A stretch of DNA of 12,230 nucleotides from an uncultured Kangiella sp. (GTDB lineage Bacteria > Pseudomonadota > Gammaproteobacteria > Enterobacterales > DSM-103792): contig CAMLKQ010000036.1 of the NCBI GenBank assembly GCA_946480585.1, forward strand, positions 1 to 12,230. The letters are read 5' to 3'. This document shows positions 1 to 7,557 of this stretch, in pieces. The notes under the pieces were generated by a model that worked only from the letters and a program-made list of their open reading frames with translations, did no database searches and had not been told where the DNA came from. Made by a program: the position numbers and the translations under genes. How positions within the stretch are numbered: position 1 is the stretch's first letter; every line of letters begins with the position of its first letter.

Positions 1-5
1 GCAGA

Positions 6-1763
6 TCAGAGCGTGCTGATGCGCGCTTCAATTGCCGCGTTGAACGGCTGCGGCAATGATTTGACGTGATCGATCAATGCCTGCAAATCGACCGGGCCAA
101 CAAGCTTGTTGCGGCCTTCGCGCAGCACGACAAAACCGTCGCCGCCATCAGCCAGGAAGCTGTTGACCGCGACCACATAATTGGCGTTCGGATCGAGCGG
201 CGTGCCGTTGGCGGTTTCGATCGCAACAATGCGCTGGCTGATCGGCTGGCTGAGATCGTAACGGCAGCGCAAGCCACTGATTTGCAGAATCCGGGTGCGG
301 TTCGGATCGCTCCACTGCTGTTGCAGCAGCGTTTTTATCTGCGCGCCGGTCAGCTCCAGCTTGACCACGTCGTTGCCGAACGGTTGCACCGAGAACAATT
401 CCCCCCAGCTGATTTCACCCATGGCCAGATCGGCGCGAATGCCGCCCGGATTCATGAACGCAAAATCGGCCTGCATGCTGGCGCGCTGGGCATCGGCGAT
501 CAGGTTGCCGAGCGCTGATTCGCCAGCGCTATTGGTGCTGCGGGTGATATCAGCGGCGGCGACAGCCACCATTTCATTGACGATCGGCGCCACTTTGTCG
601 TCGGCCGCGGCAAGCAAGGCGGCAGCGTCGGCGTCTGGGATCAGGCCGGGACCGCTGTCGGCCCAGGTGGTGACAATGCGCGCGCTCTTGCTGATGACAT
701 CGCCACTGACCCGATCAATTTCCAGATCGATATCACCATAGGCGGTGCCGGACGAGAACGACTGCGTGACCAGAATCGGTTTGCCGTTACGGTTCGGCAA
801 CAGCGCATTGGTAAAGCCGTGAGCGTGACCACTGACGACAACATCGACGTCATCATGCAGCTGACGGACGATGTCGACAATGACACCGCTGACCGGGCCG
901 GCGGCCGGGTCCGTTGCACCTTCGTACGCCGCTTGCGTGCCACCCTGATGTATGGTCACGACAAAACTGCGGATGCCTTGCTTGCGCAAAAATTCAACTT
1001 GCCTGTTGATGGCTGTAGCTTCATTGGTGAAACGCAAACCGGCCACGCCGGACGGCGTTACGATGGTCGGTGTGCCTTCCAGCACCGCACCAATGACACC
1101 GATACGAACGCCATTGATGCGCTTGACCAGATGCGCCGGCAGCAGCGTGCGATTGCTGGCCGTGTCGACCACGTTGGCGGAAATGTACGGCAAACGGGCA
1201 CCGCGCCACGGCGACTCGAGGAACGGGCCGTTGGCGTGATTGCCACCATTGATCAAGCGCAGCAATTCGGCGCGGCCTTCATCAAACTCGTGGTTGCCGG
1301 GGGTGCCGACCATGTTGCAGGCGGTGCTGAACTTGAACTCATAACGGCAGTGGCTGTTCGCCAGCAGGTTCAGGAAACTGATGCTGGGCTCGTCTTGCAA
1401 CAGCGCCGAATTCGGCGGCGTTGCGCCGACATGATCACCGGCATGGATGATCAGGCTGTTCGGCTGTTCCTGCATGGCTTGTTTCAAGTACGAGGTCAGC
1501 ACCGGAATACTGCCGACTGGCCGGTTGGCGACTTTCTTGCCCGGGCCCAGCTGGCCGTGGAAGTCGTTCAAGGTCAGCAGCTGCACCGATACCGGGTTCG
1601 GTGCCGCGGCAGTGCGCCAGCTCACCGACTTGGCCGCGGCCTGACGGGCCACAGGGTTTGTTTCGGCATCTTGGTTAGCAAAATGTTTCTCGCTGGAGTT
1701 GGCCTGCACGACACCGGCGAGAGAAACGGCGATCAGTGCGACAGCAGCCTTGCGTAAGCGCAT
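6..1763 (-). CDS. exported 5'-nucleotidase / bifunctional metallophosphoesterase
   Basis: The protein has 585 residues and is complete, ending in TGA at 6-8. It likely hydrolyses nucleoside 5'-phosphates (possibly also UDP-sugars or cyclic nucleotides) in the periplasm or outside the cell, releasing nucleoside and phosphate. Residues 1-21 form a signal peptide: an MRLRK head, a hydrophobic core, and an A-x-A-type end at VVQA. The N-terminal metallophosphoesterase domain shows all metal-binding motifs in order: LNDFHG (65-70), GDH (109-111), GNHEFD (156-161) and GHAH (312-315). The C-terminal 5'-nucleotidase domain shows NPGGIRAD (438-445) and a GGDGF substrate-pocket motif (540-544). I chose ATG 1763 rather than the upstream in-frame ATG at 1802 because the signal peptide starts there and AAAGGAA lies a good distance upstream. 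The exact substrate cannot be told from sequence. It is separated from the protease gene by a strong terminator, so it is probably transcribed alone. Confidence 0.9.
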   Translation of the reverse strand: MRLRKAAVALIAVSLAGVVQANSSEKHFANQDAETNPVARQAAAKSVSWRTAAAPNPVSVQLLTLNDFHGQLGPGKKVANRPVGSIPVLTSYLKQAMQEQPNSLIIHAGDHVGATPPNSALLQDEPSISFLNLLANSHCRYEFKFSTACNMVGTPGNHEFDEGRAELLRLINGGNHANGPFLESPWRGARLPYISANVVDTASNRTLLPAHLVKRINGVRIGVIGAVLEGTPTIVTPSGVAGLRFTNEATAINRQVEFLRKQGIRSFVVTIHQGGTQAAYEGATDPAAGPVSGVIVDIVRQLHDDVDVVVSGHAHGFTNALLPNRNGKPILVTQSFSSGTAYGDIDLEIDRVSGDVISKSARIVTTWADSGPGLIPDADAAALLAAADDKVAPIVNEMVAVAAADITRSTNSAGESALGNLIADAQRASMQADFAFMNPGGIRADLAMGEISWGELFSVQPFGNDVVKLELTGAQIKTLLQQQWSDPNRTRILQISGLRCRYDLSQPISQRIVAIETANGTPLDPNANYVVAVNSFLADGGDGFVVLREGRNKLVGPVDLQALIDHVKSLPQPFNAAIEARISTL

Positions 1764-1889
1764 CGGAATTCCTTTGTTCGAGGGGCGATCAGTGGGAAGC
1801 AACGCCTACCGCGAACGGATGCCGCGGCGGTCGCGGCCATGCTGACCACGTTGTGTGGCACCTCAGTGGCAAATCGATGACAACCGACC

Positions 1890-1923
1890 AAAGAAAAACC
1901 CGCCATCAGGCGGGTTTTTCTTT
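1890..1923 (-). terminator. intrinsic terminator of the M6 protease gene
   Basis: This is a perfect 15-bp inverted repeat, AAAGAAAAACCCGCC (1890-1904) and its complement (1909-1923), around a 4-nt ATCA loop. The GC-rich core (CCCGCC/GGCGGG) is flanked by A- and T-runs, so the minus-strand transcript ends in GGCGGG followed by a U-run. It lies 18 nt past the protease stop codon. The symmetry would also stop plus-strand transcription. Confidence 0.92.
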
Positions 1924-1941
1924 GCATTAGCAATTGACCAA

Positions 1942-4497
1942 TCAGCGACGTCGCAGTACTCGACTGACGCCGAGCAACAGCATGACAGACCAGGCAAGGC
2001 TGCCACCGCCACCGCCCGAGCCGCCACCTGAACCACCACTGCCGCCGCCGCTTGATGAGGCGGTAACCGTCACCGAGTCAGTGACCGTCTTCGCCACACC
2101 ATTGCTGTCGGTGACGGTGAGCGCCACGTTATAAGTGCCGGCCGCGCTGTAGGTGTGCGACGGACTGGCTTCGGTGCTGGTGTTGTTGTCACCGAAACTC
2201 CACTGGTAGCTCAAGCCGCCGCTGCCGCCACTGGCACTGCTGCTGAAGTTCACCACCAGATTCTGCGCCGACTTGCTGATGCTGGCTGCGAGTGCTTCGG
2301 TCGCCGGATTGGCACTGAGGAATATCGTCGCCGTACCGCTGTCGTTGGCTTGCTCCAGCACGGACATGACCAGCTTGTGTTCTGGCAACACCAGACCCGA
2401 TTGTGGCGAATCCGGGCTGCTGTAGTCGTAGCGATCATCGAACGACGAAATGGCGGCAAGGTGGGTGTCGCTCGATTTGGCCGTTTGCGCCATGCGCCCG
2501 AATGCCGCATCGCGCACCTGCATGCTGGAATCCAAGGCACGCGTACCCGAACGCATCAACACCTGATCGGCATCGACCACGCCGAGGAAGCCATGACCCG
2601 GATGGGTCTCAACATTGTTGTCGTTGTAGTTTGGGTCGGCGAACCAAAGCACGACACCGTCATCGTAGGATTCGCGGACGAGGCTGGCATCCACGCTGCT
2701 GTGGTTGCGTAGCTGCACGTAGTATTGCTGCGGCAGTCCTTCACGCTGGGCACCGACCCGGCTGAAGCCGTTCAGTGTCAGCTGACCATCGCTTTCTGCG
2801 TCGGCACTGAAAGCGGTGCTGCCGCCACCGGTAACAGCCAGTGCATCGATGACCATGCCGAAGTCGCCCACAGCCTGATCCGTGATGTATTCGAACTCGA
2901 TCGTGACAGCTTGGCCTTTGTAGGCCGCCAGCGAAAACGTCTGCAGCGACCAGGCGTTGCTGACATTGCCGGTCAAATAATGGGTTACGCCATCATGTTG
3001 CGGATTGACGCTGGCAATGGTGTTGTTGCCGGCGATAGCGGTGCCGTTGACCAACACGCGAACGTAGTCGTAATCGTCTTCGATGTTCCATTTCGCCTGG
3101 AATTGCAGCTGGGCATTGTCAGCATTTGGCACGGTGACCTGGAATGACATCCGGTTATCCAGCATGTCACCTTGGCCAGACCAGAACTGGTAGCTGCCGG
3201 CAAACGGCTGCTGGAACGATACCACCGGGCCCGGCAGATCAATACGGACCTGATTGACGGTGTCCGCCTCGTGGTTTACTGCGCTAACCAGATCAATTTC
3301 ACGCGATTCGGCTTGCAATGTCGTCAAGTCCAGCACGGTCTGGCTGACCCAGTTGCCGCCATACCATTGCTGGAACAGATCACGTGCATAAGGGCTGAAA
3401 CCGACCGGCTCGGTGCCGGCAACAGCGCCAGCCCAGCTACCGCCGGACATCACCGACCACATCCCGATCGGTTCGCCCATCGCCGAGTTGTCGGTGTCGT
3501 ACTCATCCGGCAATCCCAGATCATGGCCGAACTCGTGCACCACCACACCCGCTGCAGCATCAATCGGCTGAATGGTGTAGCCGAGGAGTTTGTAGCTGGT
3601 GCCCGGAATGGTATAGGGCTGGCCAACTGTCCAACGGTGTGACCAGATCGCATCGTCACCGAGCACGCCGCCACCGGCTTCTTCGCCAACACTGGAATGG
3701 AACACCATGACGTGGTCGATCATGCCGTCCGGTTCGTTCAGGTTGCCATCGCCGTCAACGTCGTACTGATCTTCGACGTCGTAATCAGCCAGATTGAAAT
3801 CCGGATTGCTGGCATTGGCGGCAACGGTCTTGGCCACCGCTTCCTTGATCAGGTCGCGAGCAGCTTTGTCACTTTCGTCCTCACCAACGTTTCCGCCGTA
3901 AAACGAAGCATTGTTCTCGGCGCGTACCCAGTCATAGACATCACCGGTGAAATGCAGACTGCCGCCCGACTCGGCCTGGTAATACTGATAGCCGGAAATC
4001 AGGTTCTGGCCGCTGGGACCGGTGTAGCCGGTGGTCGAGAACATCAGATCGCGATAGTGAGCGACGTTGTAATCGCTGTAATACATGCCGGTGTCACGAT
4101 TGGTCAGTCGGTTATCGTCATGCGGCAGATCCGGGAAGTCGATCAACACGGTCATCACCTTGACCGTTTTCTCGTCGAACGCTTTGCTTCGTTGCGCTTT
4201 GGCTTGCTTGCTGCTGCGGGCCTTCTGCAGTGCCTTCGCCATCGGCGCCGACAAATGATTTACCGCTTTGGCGTGTTTCAGATACTTCTGCAGATAAGCG
4301 TTCTTGGTTTCTTCCGACGCATTGGCAGCCAGTTCGCCGCGCTTCTGCGCCCAGTACAGAATGCGTTCCTTGTTGATCACGCCCGGGTCTTTCGGGGTGC
4401 CTTGTTGCGCCGTCGGTGCGGCGAGTGCGGTGACAGAGTTCAGCGTCAGGCTACCGGCAATAGCCAGTGCCAACAGCGACAGTTTGTTCAGGTTCAT
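1942..4497 (-). CDS. secreted M6-family (immune inhibitor A-like) zinc metalloprotease with PKD domain and GlyGly-CTERM
   Basis: This is an 851-residue secreted protease. The signal peptide covers about residues 1-26 (MNLNK head, cut near ALA-A). A propeptide-like, Lys- and Ala-rich region follows. The catalytic domain carries HEFGHDLGLPD at 321-331, the metzincin-like HExxHxxGxxD zinc motif, and a Met-turn SVMSGG around M350. An Asp-rich DVDGDGN loop near 246-262 probably binds calcium. Residues about 420-560 resemble the beta-sandwich found after the catalytic domain in immune inhibitor A proteins. A PKD domain lies at about 739-813 (YQWSFGD, HTYSAAGTYNVALTV). The tail (815-851) is a Gly/Ser linker, a hydrophobic segment and a terminal RRR, the GlyGly-CTERM signal known to be processed by rhombosortase. 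I prefer ATG 4497 over the in-frame TTG at 4521 because the signal peptide begins there. It starts 5 nt after the lipoprotein gene stop, with only a weak ribosome site, suggesting translational coupling. The substrate is unknown. Confidence 0.93.
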   Translation of the reverse strand: MNLNKLSLLALAIAGSLTLNSVTALAAPTAQQGTPKDPGVINKERILYWAQKRGELAANASEETKNAYLQKYLKHAKAVNHLSAPMAKALQKARSSKQAKAQRSKAFDEKTVKVMTVLIDFPDLPHDDNRLTNRDTGMYYSDYNVAHYRDLMFSTTGYTGPSGQNLISGYQYYQAESGGSLHFTGDVYDWVRAENNASFYGGNVGEDESDKAARDLIKEAVAKTVAANASNPDFNLADYDVEDQYDVDGDGNLNEPDGMIDHVMVFHSSVGEEAGGGVLGDDAIWSHRWTVGQPYTIPGTSYKLLGYTIQPIDAAAGVVVHEFGHDLGLPDEYDTDNSAMGEPIGMWSVMSGGSWAGAVAGTEPVGFSPYARDLFQQWYGGNWVSQTVLDLTTLQAESREIDLVSAVNHEADTVNQVRIDLPGPVVSFQQPFAGSYQFWSGQGDMLDNRMSFQVTVPNADNAQLQFQAKWNIEDDYDYVRVLVNGTAIAGNNTIASVNPQHDGVTHYLTGNVSNAWSLQTFSLAAYKGQAVTIEFEYITDQAVGDFGMVIDALAVTGGGSTAFSADAESDGQLTLNGFSRVGAQREGLPQQYYVQLRNHSSVDASLVRESYDDGVVLWFADPNYNDNNVETHPGHGFLGVVDADQVLMRSGTRALDSSMQVRDAAFGRMAQTAKSSDTHLAAISSFDDRYDYSSPDSPQSGLVLPEHKLVMSVLEQANDSGTATIFLSANPATEALAASISKSAQNLVVNFSSSASGGSGGLSYQWSFGDNNTSTEASPSHTYSAAGTYNVALTVTDSNGVAKTVTDSVTVTASSSGGGSGGSGGGSGGGGGSLAWSVMLLLGVSRVLRRR

Positions 4498-4502
4498 GGG
4501 CT

Positions 4503-4811
4503 TCACTTCTTCTCTTGGCAATCTTTCAGGAAACGTTCGTTTTTCTTCCGGATATAGTCACGGATGGCTTGTTCACGCGCTTCGCGTGGCATCTCGGCCG
4601 TGATCGTGCCCTGCTCGATCAGCATCGGCTCAAGCTTCCAGATATCGGGAATCGGCGGCGGTGCGCTGCAAACAGGCTTGGGTTGGACCATCGGTTTTGC
4701 GGGGGCGGAGCTGACCGTTTCGCTGGCGCAGGCGCTCAACGCGATCAGCCCGGCGACAAAAGCCAGCAGGCGCATTGACGGAGTGGTACACACGTCGGAC
4801 ATCGGGCTCAT
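4503..4811 (-). CDS. small putative lipoprotein, coupled upstream of the M6 protease
   Basis: I do not recognise the family. The frame encodes up to 102 residues. The segment MRLLAFVAGLIALSAC is a classic lipoprotein signal, with lipobox LSAC and the lipidated Cys at residue 28 of the long form. A Pro/Ala-rich linker follows (SAPAKPMVQPKP, CSAPPPIP), then a charged, helix-prone end with AREQAIRDYIRKKNERF. Two further Cys, in CSAPPP and KDC, could pair in the periplasm. The start is ambiguous. AGGAGG at 4816-4821 sits 4 nt before ATG 4811 and supports the long form, but the signal peptide looks most natural from ATG 4775, which lacks a ribosome site. Its stop lies 5 nt before the protease start on the same strand, so the two are almost certainly one operon. 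A role as partner, anchor or folding aid of the protease is only inferred from position. Confidence 0.75.
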   Translation of the reverse strand: MSPMSDVCTTPSMRLLAFVAGLIALSACASETVSSAPAKPMVQPKPVCSAPPPIPDIWKLEPMLIEQGTITAEMPREAREQAIRDYIRKKNERFLKDCQEKK

Positions 4812-4815
4812 CAGG

Positions 4816-4821
4816 CCTCCT
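4816..4821 (-). promoter_or_regulatory. strong ribosome binding site of the lipoprotein gene
   Basis: The minus strand reads AGGAGG, a full match to the anti-Shine-Dalgarno complement, 4 nt before ATG 4811. It decides in favour of the longer start over the internal ATGs at 4802 and 4775, although the spacing is slightly short. Confidence 0.6.
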
Positions 4822-4828
4822 CGGGTGT

Positions 4829-4909
4829 GGTTTGCAGATGTGGAGCGCGACGCTAGCAGCCGACCGCGCTGGCTTCCGTTTCGTTTTGTAGTATTGCTGG
4901 CTGCAAACC
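4829..4909. repeat. 9-bp inverted repeat flanking the divergent promoter region
   Basis: GGTTTGCAG (4829-4837) and CTGCAAACC (4901-4909) are exact inverted copies, 63 nt apart, in the spacer between the lipoprotein gene and mnmG. They could be paired operator half-sites or chance. They are too far apart to be a normal terminator stem, and no T-run follows. Confidence 0.4.
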
Positions 4910-4936
4910 GTTACAAAGTGATGGCCTGAGCAAATT

Positions 4937-4965
4937 TTGACCATTCCCCAGCGTGCCGCTACAAT
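4937..4965 (+). promoter_or_regulatory. sigma-70 promoter of mnmG
   Basis: A -35 box TTGACC (4937-4942) and a -10 box TACAAT (4960-4965) are separated by exactly 17 nt, each matching the consensus at five of six positions. Transcription would start near 4972, giving a leader of roughly 25 nt before the mnmG ATG at 4998. Confidence 0.8.
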
Positions 4966-4997
4966 GCGCGCCCCGTTCTGTCCGTGTCGCTAAAGCC

Positions 4998-6887
4998 ATG
5001 ATTTTCCCGCAAGAATTCGATGTCATCGTTGTCGGCGGCGGCCATGCCGGCACCGAGGCCGCGCTGGCGGCTGCCCGGATGGGCGTGCGGACATTGTTAA
5101 TAAGTCACAACATCGAAACGCTGGGCGCGATGAGCTGCAACCCGGCCATTGGCGGCATCGGCAAGGGCCATTTGGTCAAGGAAATCGATGCGCTCGGCGG
5201 CATCATGGCGCGTGGCGCCGATCGCGCCGGCATCCAGTTCCGCACCCTGAATGCTTCGAAAGGGCCGGCAGTGCGGGCAACCCGCGCCCAGGCCGACCGT
5301 CTGCTCTATAAGGCCTACATCCGCGAGACGCTGGAGAACCAGCCGAACCTGTGGCTGTTCCAGCAGCCGGTCGAAGACCTGTTGATGGACGGCGACCAGG
5401 TCACCGGCGTCGTCACCAAGATGCAACTGACTTTCCGGGCACGCCAGATCGTGCTGACCGTTGGGACTTTTCTGCAGGGCCTGATCCATATCGGCGAGCA
5501 GCACTATTCCGGTGGCCGCGCCGGCGATGCGCCGTCGATCGGCCTTGCTGATCGCCTGCGCGAATTGCCGTTCAAGTTCGGTCGGCTGAAAACCGGCACA
5601 CCGCCGCGCATCGACGGCCGCTCGATCAACTACGCCGGCCTGCAGGAGCAACCGGGCGACAACCCGACGCCGGTATTTTCCTTCCTCGGCTCGCGTGCTG
5701 ATCATCCGAAACAGATTTCCTGCTGGATCACTCACACCACCGCCAAAACCGCCGAGGTGATCCGCAGCAACCTGCATCGCTCTCCGATGTACAGCGGCAA
5801 GATCGAAGGTATCGGTCCGCGCTATTGTCCGAGCATCGAAGACAAGATTGTCCGGTTTGCTGACAAGGAAACCCACCAGATCTTTATCGAGCCGGAAGGC
5901 CTGACCACCAACGAGGTCTACCCGAACGGCATCTCGACCTCGTTGCCGTTTGATGTGCAAATGCAGATCGTGCAATCGATCACCGGTTTCGAGAACGCCT
6001 ACATCCTGCGGCCGGGTTACGCCATCGAATACGATTACTTCGACCCGCGGGAACTGAAAACGACGCTGGAAAGCAAACACGTCAACGGCCTGTTCTTCGC
6101 TGGCCAGATCAACGGCACCACCGGTTATGAAGAAGCGGCCGCACAAGGCCTGCTTGCCGGTCTCAATGCGGCGCGCCGGGCGCAGGAAAAAGACGCCTGG
6201 GCGCCGCGCCGTGACGAAGCCTATCTCGGTGTGCTGGTCGACGATCTGACCACCAATGGCACGCAGGAGCCGTATCGCATGTTCACCTCGCGCGCCGAGT
6301 ACCGCTTGTTGCTGCGCGAAGACAATGCCGATCTGCGCTTGACTGAAAAAGGCCGTGAACTCGGCCTTATCACCGACAGCCATTGGGATGCGTATTGCCG
6401 TAAGCGCGATGCAATCGCCGCTGAACACGAGCGGCTGCACCGTACCTTTGTCCAGCCGAACAGCGCCGCCGCTACGCATTTGAACGCGCATTTCGAAAAG
6501 CCGCTGACACGCGAATACCGCATGCTGGAACTGCTGCGCCGGCCGGAACTCGATTACGTCAAGCTCACCGCCGCGCCGGATCTGGCCGCAGAAGGCATCG
6601 ACCCGCAGGTCGCCGAGCAAGTCGAGATCCAGGTCAAATATGCCGGTTATATCGAGCGGCAATCGGAAGAAATCGAAAGCACGCAGCGCTACGAAAACAC
6701 CAAACTGCCGCTCTCGCTCGATTACACCACCGTCACCGGTTTGTCGGCGGAAGTGATGCAGAAACTGAACCGGGTCAAACCGGAGACGGTCGGTCAGGCG
6801 GCGCGCATTTCTGGCGTTACACCGGCGGCGATTTCCTTGCTGCTGGTGCACCTGAAAAAAGGCAATTTGCTGAAAGCCTCGGCCTGA
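4998..6887 (+). CDS. mnmG: tRNA uridine-5-carboxymethylaminomethyl(34) synthesis enzyme MnmG
   Basis: MnmG (GidA) works with the GTPase MnmE to add the carboxymethylaminomethyl group at C5 of wobble uridine 34 in several tRNAs, using FAD, NADH and a folate one-carbon donor in the cytoplasm. The protein is 629 residues, the same as the E. coli enzyme. The FAD-binding Rossmann motif VGGGHAG is at 12-18. The family signature around MSCNPAIGG includes C47. [11 protein letters not shown] follows, then C277 in RYCPSIED, and the second signature [16 protein letters not shown] begins at G369. Both cysteines sit at the E. coli positions. The C-terminal helical domain thought to contact MnmE is complete. 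ATG 4998 is chosen because the protein then starts directly at the FAD fold, and an upstream in-frame start at 4953 would lie inside the promoter. The ribosome site (TAAAG) is weak. mnmE is not in the window. Confidence 0.98.
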   Translation: MIFPQEFDVIVVGGGHAGTEAALAAARMGVRTLLISHNIETLGAMSCNPAIGGIGKGHLVKEIDALGGIMARGADRAGIQFRTLNASKGPAVRATRAQADRLLYKAYIRETLENQPNLWLFQQPVEDLLMDGDQVTGVVTKMQLTFRARQIVLTVGTFLQGLIHIGEQHYSGGRAGDAPSIGLADRLRELPFKFGRLKTGTPPRIDGRSINYAGLQEQPGDNPTPVFSFLGSRADHPKQISCWITHTTAKTAEVIRSNLHRSPMYSGKIEGIGPRYCPSIEDKIVRFADKETHQIFIEPEGLTTNEVYPNGISTSLPFDVQMQIVQSITGFENAYILRPGYAIEYDYFDPRELKTTLESKHVNGLFFAGQINGTTGYEEAAAQGLLAGLNAARRAQEKDAWAPRRDEAYLGVLVDDLTTNGTQEPYRMFTSRAEYRLLLREDNADLRLTEKGRELGLITDSHWDAYCRKRDAIAAEHERLHRTFVQPNSAAATHLNAHFEKPLTREYRMLELLRRPELDYVKLTAAPDLAAEGIDPQVAEQVEIQVKYAGYIERQSEEIESTQRYENTKLPLSLDYTTVTGLSAEVMQKLNRVKPETVGQAARISGVTPAAISLLLVHLKKGNLLKASA

Positions 6888-6903
6888 ACTTTGCGCTGAG
6901 ACC

Positions 6904-6930
6904 AAAAAGGGCCGCATCGCGGCCCTTTTT
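6904..6930. terminator. bidirectional terminator between mnmG and the DUF3016-like gene
   Basis: A perfect 7-bp GC stem, GGGCCGC (6909-6915) with GCGGCCC (6919-6925), surrounds a 3-nt loop and is flanked by AAAAA on the left and TTTTT on the right. It lies 16 nt past the mnmG stop and 27 nt past the end of the convergent gene, so it can serve both. Confidence 0.92.
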
Positions 6931-6957
6931 CTTCCTATGAACAGTTGCTAATACCGC

Positions 6958-7455
6958 TTATTCCGGTTTCGGAAACTCCTTGCGCAGCCAGTCTTTCAAC
7001 AAGCGTTCGTCGTGCTCCAGCGCATTGCGGCTGGCGAAACTGCTTTCCATCAGATACGCCAGGTTGCGCAGTTCACGCTCGCCCTCGCCAAGCACCTTGC
7101 CGTCGCGATCCTGCAGCGTGAACTGCAGTTTGATGCGCGGCGGATAAATGTCTTTCAGTACCCGGACATCCTGAAATTCCGGCCCGTTCCACGGTTCAAA
7201 ATCACCGGCCAGATCGATGTCGAGAATCTTCAGGCGTAGCGTCTGGCCATCAGCGAGGTGTTTGGCGCCTTCTTTCTCCAGCCAGCTTTTCAGGTTCTTC
7301 AGGTGGGCATTTTTGTCCGGCGAGGTTTTGAACTGGCGTTCCTTCACGTCAGTGAATTTCTCCGGCTGGACATAGTCGACCGTGATGGTGCCGGCGGCAA
7401 ACAGCGGCCCAGCGGCCAATGCCAGCAATGCCGCTGCAAACAAACGCGATTTCAT
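6958..7455 (-). CDS. exported DUF3016-like protein of unknown function
   Basis: This is a 165-residue protein with a clear signal peptide (MKSRLFAAALLALAAGPLFA, cleavage near residue 20-21), so it is probably periplasmic. The mature part begins with a strand and the motif YVQPEKFTDVKE (28-39), which I associate from memory with the DUF3016 family. It continues with a charged Lys-rich helix, WNGPEFQDVRVLKDIYPPRI, an alternating beta pattern (KLQFTLQDRDGKVLGEGERE), and a helical C-terminus ending in FPKPE. No catalytic motif is visible. ATG 7455 is supported by GGGAGA seven nt upstream and by the signal peptide. The reading frame stays open for some 430 codons further upstream, but that part lies antisense to rsmG and is not protein-coding. 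The gene sits reversed between mnmG and rsmG, which are adjacent in many proteobacteria. The function is unknown. Confidence 0.85.
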   Translation of the reverse strand: MKSRLFAAALLALAAGPLFAAGTITVDYVQPEKFTDVKERQFKTSPDKNAHLKNLKSWLEKEGAKHLADGQTLRLKILDIDLAGDFEPWNGPEFQDVRVLKDIYPPRIKLQFTLQDRDGKVLGEGERELRNLAYLMESSFASRNALEHDERLLKDWLRKEFPKPE

Positions 7456-7515
7456 CGTGATTCTCCCTGGTTGTTCGTGCTTGTTTAGTCTGTGTCGGCG
7501 TGGCGAGGGTTCCGC

Positions 7516-7534
7516 TGCCATCGCTACAATGGCA
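7516..7534 (+). promoter_or_regulatory. probable rsmG -10 element inside an inverted repeat
   Basis: TACAAT at 7525-7530 matches the -10 consensus at five of six positions and would start transcription about 20 nt before rsmG. The bases around it match those at the mnmG -10 (both read CGCTACAATG). No convincing -35 box lies 16-18 nt upstream. A 6-bp inverted repeat, TGCCAT (7516-7521) and ATGGCA (7529-7534), straddles the element and could be an operator. Confidence 0.45.
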
Positions 7535-7557
7535 AGCCCGTCACTGCCCCCGAGACC

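Noticed and set aside
819..1757. 312-residue plus-strand frame opposite the 5'-nucleotidase
   Set aside because: It is antisense to the motif-rich nucleotidase domain and has no family features of its own.
1990..2060. GCC/ACC-rich tract resembling a tandem repeat
   Set aside because: It encodes the Gly/Ser linker of the GlyGly-CTERM tail and is explained by codon use for glycine and serine.
3379..3388. CACGTG core inside the protease gene as a parS candidate
   Set aside because: Only the six central bases match. The flanking bases do not continue the parS arms.
3697..4557. 286-residue plus-strand frame opposite the M6 protease
   Set aside because: It is antisense to the signal peptide, propeptide and catalytic region of a well-supported protease, and no ribosome site or domain is seen.
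5097..6917. 606-residue open frame on the minus strand opposite mnmG
   Set aside because: It lies almost wholly antisense to a full-length, motif-complete MnmG. Its composition (many Arg, Gln, Phe, Val) is what antisense reading of GC-rich coding sequence gives, and no domain is recognisable.
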